From assembly GCA_016876055.1 (NCBI GenBank), contig VHDM01000018.1, positions 1 to 19,002 of the forward strand: DNA of 19,002 bases, in the 5' to 3' direction. The stretch comes from Verrucomicrobiota bacterium. Lineage in GTDB: Bacteria > Verrucomicrobiota > Verrucomicrobiia > Methylacidiphilales > Verrucolacustridaceae. The notes under the pieces are model-generated. The model had not been told where the DNA came from. It saw only the letters and a list, made by a program, of their open reading frames with translations, and did not search any database. Of this stretch, positions 13,989-19,002 are shown piece after piece. Both the position numbers and the translations under genes were made by a program. Each line of letters begins with the position of its first letter. The first letter of the stretch is position 1.

Positions 13989-13994
13989 TATAAT
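13989..13994 (+). promoter_or_regulatory. TATAAT -10 element just before the exonuclease-ligase start
   Basis: A perfect TATAAT, preceded by TG, ends 7 bases before the GTG at 14002. Transcription from it would begin at about 14001-14002, so the mRNA would be leaderless or nearly so. No good -35 box is seen around 13966-13972. No ribosome binding site precedes the GTG. Confidence 0.45.
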
Positions 13995-14001
13995 CCTTTT
14001 C

Positions 14002-16680
14002 GTGAAAGTTTCCCAATCCACGGACTGGGTAATCGAGCCCAAGGAGCGGGGAGTTTACCTCCCGCAGGTGGATCTGTGGATGGATCCACAGCGGCCGCAG
14101 AAACGGGCCTTGGTTTCCCATGCGCACTTTGATCATCTGGCGGCCCACCAGGAAATTCTGGCAAGTCCGCCCACGGCCCGGCTCCTGAAGGCCCGCACGC
14201 CCAAGGGAACCAAGATCCGCGAGATTCCTTTTGGGGCAGCGTTTCCGCTGGGCGGCGGGGCCAGGCTGAAGCTGACGCCGGCTGGCCACATTCTGGGATC
14301 GGCGATGGCTTGGGTGGAACGAACGCGGCCGACCCGGACCAGCCTGCTCTATACGGGGGATTTCAAGTTGCGGGAAGGAGGTTCCTCCGAGGTCTGCCGC
14401 CCCTTGAAGGCGGATGTGCTGGTGATGGAGACGACCTATGGGCTGCCCCGCTACCGCTTTCCGCCGTCGGCCCAAGTCATGAAAGAGATTTTGGCCTTTT
14501 GCCGAGGGGCGGCGGAGGACGGGGAGGTGCCGGTGTTGTTGGGGTACTCTCTGGGGAAAAGTCAGGAGCTACTGGCTGGTTTGCAGAAAGCGGGTCTGCC
14601 GATCCTGCTGCATCCCTCCGTGCACCGCATGACGCAGATTTATCGCGAGCTGGGTGTGAAGTTTCCGGAGACGGAGGTTTGGAAGAAAACAGGGCGTAAG
14701 CCGGAGAAGGTAGTGGTGATTTTTCCGCCGCAGGCAGCTCACTCCGTCCAGTTGCGGGGAATTATGAACCGGCGGGTGGCGGCGGTGACGGGATGGGCGC
14801 TGGCTCCCGGGGCGAATTATCGGCTGGGGTGTGACGTGGCGTTTCCGCTTTCCGACCACGCCGACCATGCGGAGCTGAAGGATTTGGTAAAAAAAGTAAA
14901 CCCGAAGGAGATCCGGACTTTGCACGGATTTGCGGCGGAGTTCGCGGCGGAACTGCGGGAAGAGGGATGGAATGCCTGGCCGGTGGCGGGGGCCACCCAG
15001 CTTTCGCTTGGCTTGGCCTCCCAGGCCGGAAAGAAGGAAAAAAAACCCGTTGGAGATCCCGGCCCGGTCCCCAAGTCGGAGTTTGGATCGTTGGCGGAGA
15101 CGCTGGAACTGGCTGCGGCCACCTTCCGGACTCAGACCAAGACAGAGAAGTTGGCCGAGTTTTTCCGGACGCTTCCTCCTGCTTCCCTGGAGACCGCGGT
15201 GCGACTGCTGGCCGGGCAGGGGGCGACTCTGCAGGCGGGGCTGGCCCTGATCCGCCGGGCGGTGCTGGAGGAGTTGGAGTTGGATCCCCAGGCGTGGAAG
15301 GAGGCTTATGCGCGGCACCAGGATTCGGGTCGGACCGTCGGGGAACTGCTGACGGGAAAATCGAAACCGCAGAAGTGGAGTTTGGCAGCCCTCGGTCGGG
15401 AACTGGAGAACCTGGCGAAAGAAAGGGGGCCGACGGCCAAGCTGGGGATTTTGAAACAGCTGTTCCGCTCGATGCATCCGCTGGAGGGAACATGGCTGTT
15501 CAAGATCATGACCGGCGGGTTGCGGGCGGGGGTGCAGGAGGGGCTGGTCGAGGCGGCCTTGGCGAAAGCGTTTGCGCAACCGGCCGACGAGGTGCGCAGG
15601 GCGCACATGCTGACGGGGGACTTGGCGGAGGCGGCGAGGTTGGCGAAAGCAGGAAAGTTGGGTGAAGCCGAGCTGAAGCCCGGGGTGCCGGTAAAAGTGA
15701 TGTTGGCCAGCCCGGAAAAGAATGCCGCGGCGATTTGCAAGCGTTTAGAAGGCGGGGAAGGGTGGGCGGAGGACAAATATGACGGGGTGCGGGCCCAGAT
15801 TCACTGGGGCCAGGGGAAGGCCGAGATCTACAGCCGGGATTTAAAGCCGATCGGAGATTTCTTTCCGGAGCTGGTGGAGGCGGCGGGTCGCCTGCCCGGG
15901 CAGGGGATTTTGGATGGGGAGGTGTTGGCCTGGGAGAAGGGGCGACCCTTGCCCTTTGCGCGGCTGCAACGCCGGTTGGGAAGAAAAGAGGCGGACTTGT
16001 TTTTTCGGCAGGATGTGCCGGTGGCCTTTGTGGCATTTGATCTGCTGGCTCACCGCGGGATCGGATTTTTGTCCGAGCCTTGGGGCAAGCGGAGGGAAAA
16101 ACTGGCCGCCTTGATGGCCAAGACCCCCAAGGAATTCCTGCTCGCGAAAGCCACGCCGGTGAAGGATGAGGAGGGTCTGGAGAAACGATTCACCGAGGCA
16201 CGCGAGGCGGGCCATGAGGGATTGATCGTGAAGCGGGCGGACAGTCCCTACCAGCCGGGCCAGCGGGGACAAGGGTGGCTGAAGCTGAAAAAGGCCCTGG
16301 CCACGCTGGATTGCATCGTCACGGCGGTGGAGTGGGGTCACGGGAAACGAAAGGGTCTGCTGTCCGACTACACGTTTGCGGTGCGGGATGGTCAAGGGGC
16401 CCTCAAGGTGATCGGCAAGGCGTATTCGGGACTCACGGACGAGGAGTTGGCGGAATGGACGGAGGTTTTCAAGAACCTGACGATTGAGGTGAAAGGGCGC
16501 ACGCACCGGGTCCGGCCGGAGCAGGTGGTCGAGGTTGCCTTTGACGCGGTCCAGGCCAGCGACCGGCACGATTCTGGTTTTGCGCTGAGATTCCCGCGGA
16601 TTGTGAGGATGCGGACAGACAAGCGGGCGGAAGAAGCGGACACGGTGGAGGCCGTGCGAGCCCTCGAGGGAGCCTCCTAA
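14002..16680 (+). CDS. Fused ligase-associated DNA exonuclease and ATP-dependent DNA ligase
   Basis: This 892-residue protein unites two enzymes usually encoded by separate, linked genes. Part 1 (about 1-345) is a metallo-beta-lactamase/beta-CASP-type nuclease: HAHFDH (40-45), GHILGSA with His96, YTGD with Asp120, METTYGLPRY (142-151) and SDHADH with His286. Part 2 (about 370-892) is an ATP-dependent DNA ligase: an N-terminal helical DNA-binding region, nucleophile Lys592 in EDKYDGVR, Glu640 (LDGEVLAW), Phe679 (VAFDLL), Glu739/Lys744 (EGLIVKR), Lys761/Lys763 (WLKLKK), and an OB-fold from about 770 (CIVTAVEWGHGKRKGLLSDY). All ligase motifs are intact, so it should seal nicks using ATP. The Lys/Pro-rich linker near 340-360 joins the parts without a frame break. 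GTG 14002 is chosen because MBL-type sequence starts right after it; ATG 13978 is an alternative. The partner Lhr-like helicase and PdeM-type phosphoesterase are not adjacent. Confidence 0.93.
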   Translation: MKVSQSTDWVIEPKERGVYLPQVDLWMDPQRPQKRALVSHAHFDHLAAHQEILASPPTARLLKARTPKGTKIREIPFGAAFPLGGGARLKLTPAGHILGSAMAWVERTRPTRTSLLYTGDFKLREGGSSEVCRPLKADVLVMETTYGLPRYRFPPSAQVMKEILAFCRGAAEDGEVPVLLGYSLGKSQELLAGLQKAGLPILLHPSVHRMTQIYRELGVKFPETEVWKKTGRKPEKVVVIFPPQAAHSVQLRGIMNRRVAAVTGWALAPGANYRLGCDVAFPLSDHADHAELKDLVKKVNPKEIRTLHGFAAEFAAELREEGWNAWPVAGATQLSLGLASQAGKKEKKPVGDPGPVPKSEFGSLAETLELAAATFRTQTKTEKLAEFFRTLPPASLETAVRLLAGQGATLQAGLALIRRAVLEELELDPQAWKEAYARHQDSGRTVGELLTGKSKPQKWSLAALGRELENLAKERGPTAKLGILKQLFRSMHPLEGTWLFKIMTGGLRAGVQEGLVEAALAKAFAQPADEVRRAHMLTGDLAEAARLAKAGKLGEAELKPGVPVKVMLASPEKNAAAICKRLEGGEGWAEDKYDGVRAQIHWGQGKAEIYSRDLKPIGDFFPELVEAAGRLPGQGILDGEVLAWEKGRPLPFARLQRRLGRKEADLFFRQDVPVAFVAFDLLAHRGIGFLSEPWGKRREKLAALMAKTPKEFLLAKATPVKDEEGLEKRFTEAREAGHEGLIVKRADSPYQPGQRGQGWLKLKKALATLDCIVTAVEWGHGKRKGLLSDYTFAVRDGQGALKVIGKAYSGLTDEELAEWTEVFKNLTIEVKGRTHRVRPEQVVEVAFDAVQASDRHDSGFALRFPRIVRMRTDKRAEEADTVEAVRALEGAS

Positions 16681-16743
16681 TTCCGGGACCGAAACTTGTA
16701 GGGAAAGGCTCGAGGGGAGCCGAACTTCTGCTAACATTTTTCG

Positions 16744-18033
16744 ATGCGTGGCTTTTCCGTCCTAGCTAGCTGGCTGATCCTGGGGATGGCCGCTGGGGCG
16801 GGCCAAGCACCGTCCACGCTTTTTCTCAGCTGGGAGGGCGACCCGAGAACGACGATGACAGCGCAGTGGATGCGCGGGCCGGGATTGGGTCAGCCTCCTT
16901 CTTCCGGAAAGAGCGAGACGCTGCAGTGGAGGACGGCGGGCGAGGGAGAGTGGAAGGAGCGGACGGCTGAGGTTCTGGAATTCCCCGATCCCAAGCTTTG
17001 GCGCAAGCGGCAGATCGAGTACAGCGCGATGCAGAACAAAAAAGCCCTTTTTCCCCACCCGACCAAGCGCAAGGCCTCGGAGTGGGTCTTTCTGCGGGTG
17101 CGTTGGGAGGGCTTGGAGCCAGGACGGACGTACGAGTTCAAGACGGGCGACTCACCGGTGTGGAAGTTTCGGACAGCGCCGGCGCAGCTGGAGCCGGGCA
17201 TGACGTTTGCGGCGGGGGGCGACAGTGATGTGACCCCGGAGGCGGAGGAGATCCTCAGGACGGCCGCGAGTCGAGATCCGCTGTTTATCCATGTGGGCGG
17301 AGATTTGGCCTACAGCGACGGCCAGCATGTGGAACAGGAGATGGAATTTTGGCGTATCTACCATCGCGCCGCACAAACCAAGGAGGGACGGCTGATTCCC
17401 CTGGTGGCGGGCATTGGCAACCATGAAGTGCAGGGTGGGTATTGGAAGCCCAACCAGACCTTTGCCCAGATGAGGGAGAAGGCGCCCTTTTACTACGCGC
17501 TGTTCGGCGGCCTGTACCGGACGGAAGAACCGGTGGCGTTGGATTTCGGCGACTATCTATCGCTCCTGATGCTGGACACCGGGCATGTGACGCCGATGGA
17601 GCGGCAGACGAGTTGGCTGGAGAAGAACCTGGAATCGAGAAAAGGCGTGCCGTGGCTGTTTTCCTCGTGGCATGTGGCGGCGTATCCGTCGGCGCGGGGC
17701 TGGGATAGCCAGCCGATGAGCGGGTACGCGCGGGAGAACTGGATTCCGCTGATCGAGAAGTCGCGCACGGCCGGGGTATTCAACCACCACGACCATGATT
17801 TGCAGAGGGTGGAGACGGAGGGGAAGGCGGGGAGAAAGATCATGGTGTTTGGGAACGGGGCGATCGGAGCGGGTTTGCGGTGGGCCAATTGCGAGGAGTC
17901 GGCCCGGTTGGCCAAGTTCCGGGCGATGGAGCATCACATTTACGTGGTCAGTTTGACGGCTGACAAGGTGGTGGTCACGGCGGTGGGGCGCCAAGGTCAG
18001 GAACTTGATCGGACGGAGATCCGGAGGCCGTAA
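16744..18033 (+). CDS. Secreted purple-acid-phosphatase-like metallophosphoesterase
   Basis: The 429-residue protein begins with a signal peptide (MRGFSVLASWLILGMAAGAG, cleavage near 20). An N-terminal fibronectin-III-like domain follows (about 23-145; LFLSWEGDPRTTMTAQWM, then LRVRWEGLEPGRTYEFKTG), then a calcineurin-type catalytic domain. Metal ligands are recognisable as Asp160 (GGDSD), Asp187 and Tyr190 (HVGGDLAYSD, the purple-acid Tyr), Asn226/His227 (GIGNHE), His310 (SSWHVAAY) and His349/His351 (FNHHDHDLQR). The last motif is normally GHxH, and the Gly is replaced by His here. These enzymes hydrolyse phosphate esters outside the cytosol; the true substrate is unknown. The ATG lies 63 bases after the ligase stop with no clear ribosome binding site. 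It is not the small cytosolic PdeM phosphoesterase that accompanies ligase-exonuclease operons. Confidence 0.88.
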   Translation: MRGFSVLASWLILGMAAGAGQAPSTLFLSWEGDPRTTMTAQWMRGPGLGQPPSSGKSETLQWRTAGEGEWKERTAEVLEFPDPKLWRKRQIEYSAMQNKKALFPHPTKRKASEWVFLRVRWEGLEPGRTYEFKTGDSPVWKFRTAPAQLEPGMTFAAGGDSDVTPEAEEILRTAASRDPLFIHVGGDLAYSDGQHVEQEMEFWRIYHRAAQTKEGRLIPLVAGIGNHEVQGGYWKPNQTFAQMREKAPFYYALFGGLYRTEEPVALDFGDYLSLLMLDTGHVTPMERQTSWLEKNLESRKGVPWLFSSWHVAAYPSARGWDSQPMSGYARENWIPLIEKSRTAGVFNHHDHDLQRVETEGKAGRKIMVFGNGAIGAGLRWANCEESARLAKFRAMEHHIYVVSLTADKVVVTAVGRQGQELDRTEIRRP

Positions 18034-18048
18034 CGGTGGAAGGGGTCC

Positions 18049-18078
18049 GTGAATGTGAACGTGAACGTGAAGGTGGAG
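18049..18078. repeat. Degenerate tandem hexamer array
   Basis: Five consecutive 6-base units read GTGAAT, GTGAAC, GTGAAC, GTGAAG and GTGGAG, directly after the phosphatase stop. The inner two are identical and the outer ones drift by one or two bases. It lies outside any gene. Confidence 0.75.
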
Positions 18079-18082
18079 AAGA

Positions 18083-18110
18083 GGCTATGGGCTACAGACT
18101 ACAGGCTGTT
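18083..18110. repeat. Degenerate tandem heptamer array
   Basis: Four consecutive 7-base units read GGCTATG, GGCTACA, GACTACA and GGCTGTT. This second array has a different period from the one just before it and is separated by only 4 bases. Confidence 0.65.
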
Positions 18111-18127
18111 AGGGAGGTGATTAGTCG

Positions 18128-18192
18128 TTTAGGCGTTAGTGATGGAGGGAGCGTTTCAACGTTTAAGATTCCCTCCATGGCTAACGCCTAAA
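18128..18192. repeat. 65-base imperfect inverted repeat
   Basis: The left arm (18128-18150) and right arm (18170-18192) are complementary over 23 positions with only two non-Watson-Crick positions, one of them a possible G-U wobble, around a 19-base loop. The matching blocks are TTTAGGCGTTAG with CTAACGCCTAAA, and ATGGAGGGA with TCCCTCCAT. No T-run follows on either strand, which argues against a plain terminator and for a REP/MITE-like element or a structured RNA. Confidence 0.8.
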
Positions 18193-18275
18193 AGGCTAAA
18201 CCTCGAAGGCTTTCCTAATTTCTTCCGCTGACAGGGCAGCGAGCTTAATTTTCATCCATGAAGGAGCGAGGTCCG

Positions 18276-19002
18276 ATGCAACGCTGGTTGCCTGTGATTG
18301 CTTGGACGGGGGTGATCTACGCGACGATTCCGCTGGCGCGGATGATCCAGAAGTGGGTCAGTGCGCAGTTTGGGGCGGATGCGTTTTCGTGGACGGTGTA
18401 CGGGGTGGTGGCGATCACCTTCGCAATTGCCTGGCGGTTTTTCTCCAAGCAGGAGATTCCCGGAACGGCCCGGGCGAAGGTGGTTCTGGTGCTGTTGGCG
18501 GTGTCTTTTGCCTACGGAACCTGGTTTTTGAGGGCGCGACCGGAAGAGGCGCTGCATTTTGTGCAGTACGGACTGCTTTCGGCTTTGGCTTACCGGGCCT
18601 TTGCGGAGGGCGGGGCCAGCCGCGCCACTTATCTCAATGCGTTTCTACTGACGGCGATTCTGGGTTCAGTGGATGAGGTCATTCAGTGGCTTGTGCCGAA
18701 ACGGTATTTTGATTTTCGGGATATCGGCATCAATGTGATCGCCGGAGGTTTGATCCAGCTGGGGCTGGTGCTGGGGATCGCCCCTCAGGCGACTAAGGTG
18801 AAGGCCCCGCTGGCCTCCGCCCGGACGGCCTGGAAGCTGGGAGTGATTTGGATCGTGGTGCTGGGGCTCTGTCTCAACAACACGCTGAGTGTGTGGCGGC
18901 CGGTGCTGTTTCCGGGGCCGCATCTGTTTCTCTTTGATGAGGCGATGACGGAGTACGGCCATAAAATCGAGGATCCTGAGATCGGAACATTTTATTCCAG
19001 GT
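18276..19002 (+). CDS. VanZ-like multi-pass membrane protein (3' end outside window)
   Basis: An open frame starts at ATG 18276 and runs to the window edge, 242 codons so far. AAGGAG at 18261-18266 is well spaced for this ATG; an in-frame ATG at 18258 would place the site inside the gene and is less likely. Hydrophobic helices lie near 5-23, 40-56, 67-85, 95-110, 121-139, 152-168 and 187-201. The VanZ family core is clear: EALHFVQYGLLSALAYRAF (91-109), then GSVDEVIQWLVPKRYFDFRD (130-149) and GINVIAGG. VanZ is named from the teicoplanin resistance cluster, but most family members have no known role, and no vanA-type genes are nearby. The segment after residue 205 (FLFDEAMTEYGHKIEDPEIG) lies beyond the usual domain end and suggests an extra C-terminal part. 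Confidence 0.85.
   Translation, partial: MQRWLPVIAWTGVIYATIPLARMIQKWVSAQFGADAFSWTVYGVVAITFAIAWRFFSKQEIPGTARAKVVLVLLAVSFAYGTWFLRARPEEALHFVQYGLLSALAYRAFAEGGASRATYLNAFLLTAILGSVDEVIQWLVPKRYFDFRDIGINVIAGGLIQLGLVLGIAPQATKVKAPLASARTAWKLGVIWIVVLGLCLNNTLSVWRPVLFPGPHLFLFDEAMTEYGHKIEDPEIGTFYSR

Larger units (their letters stand above)
13655..14001. other. Divergent intergenic region with AT-rich core
   Basis: This 347-base gap lies between the sigma gene and the exonuclease-ligase start. Bases 13721-13810 contain 19 G/C of 90 by hand count, in sharp contrast to the G+C-rich surroundings. The rest holds candidate promoters, one hairpin and no recognisable gene or RNA. An open frame from GTG 13870 joins the ligase frame but its 44 codons look non-coding (mixed, no family match). 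Confidence 0.7.

Noticed and set aside
13870..14001. 44-codon N-terminal extension of the exonuclease-ligase
   Set aside because: It is open from GTG 13870 but has no family resemblance, and contains the TATAAT and a hairpin; the nuclease domain starts right after GTG 14002.
14569..15606. 345-residue minus-strand frame opposite the exonuclease-ligase
   Set aside because: Gln/Arg/Pro-rich composition typical of antisense to a high-G+C gene; no motif.
16707..16721. Hairpin GGCTC/GAGCC as terminator of the ligase gene
   Set aside because: Only a 5-base-pair stem, and the T-run is some 15 bases further on, too far for an intrinsic terminator.
16744..18033. Phosphatase as the PdeM partner of the ligase-exonuclease set
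   Set aside because: PdeM proteins are small and cytosolic; this one has a signal peptide, a fibronectin-like domain and purple-acid motifs.
18276..19002. Glycopeptide resistance locus because of VanZ
   Set aside because: VanZ-like proteins are widespread and no ligase, dehydrogenase or dipeptidase of a van cluster is present.

Overview
The window (19,002 bases, high G+C) is a bacterial chromosomal segment with tightly packed housekeeping genes. Several traits point together to a Gram-negative member of the PVC group, most likely Verrucomicrobiota. These are lipid A synthesis with a fused LpxC-FabZ protein next to LpxA, the long IspG form with an inserted central domain, an MqnD-type menaquinone (futalosine pathway) enzyme, and a DNA-ligase-associated exonuclease fused to its ligase. 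The lineage is an inference from gene content; no rRNA or tRNA gene is visible.

Region 1-4656 is a same-strand chain: the 3' end of cdsA, then dxr, rseP and ispG. Each junction is a 3- or 4-base stop/start overlap, so the four are very probably one translationally coupled operon joining phospholipid precursor synthesis, two steps of the MEP isoprenoid pathway and site-2 envelope proteolysis. A convergent hairpin follows, then a short recO on the minus strand. Divergent from recO, lpxC-fabZ and lpxA (5332-7435) form a lipid A / fatty acid unit.

Region 7436-9110 holds a minus-strand pair (a small zinc-ribbon protein and mqnD) and a plus-strand DUF309 gene. Region 9107-13654 is all minus strand: a group-2 type sigma-70 factor, an EgtD-like methyltransferase, a membrane-bound class III adenylate cyclase with HAMP and a repeat-like tail, and a DUF3108 exported protein. 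Two tail-to-tail junctions (7435/7436 and 9107-9110) have no spacer, so no dedicated terminator fits between those genes.

An AT-rich divergent region (13655-14001) separates the sigma factor from the most unusual gene, an 892-residue fusion of a metallo-beta-lactamase-fold exonuclease with an ATP-dependent DNA ligase. A TATAAT sits so close to its likely GTG start that the mRNA may be leaderless. A secreted purple-acid-phosphatase-like metallophosphoesterase follows, then a composite intergenic region (two degenerate tandem arrays of 6 and 7 bases plus a 65-base inverted repeat). The window ends inside a VanZ-like membrane protein gene that runs off the edge.

No CRISPR array, insertion sequence, prophage or plainly foreign island was seen. 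The best leads are the exonuclease-ligase fusion with its possible leaderless start, the orphan EgtD-like methyltransferase with a dyad centred on its start codon, the repeat-rich gap before the VanZ gene, and the truncated RecO.
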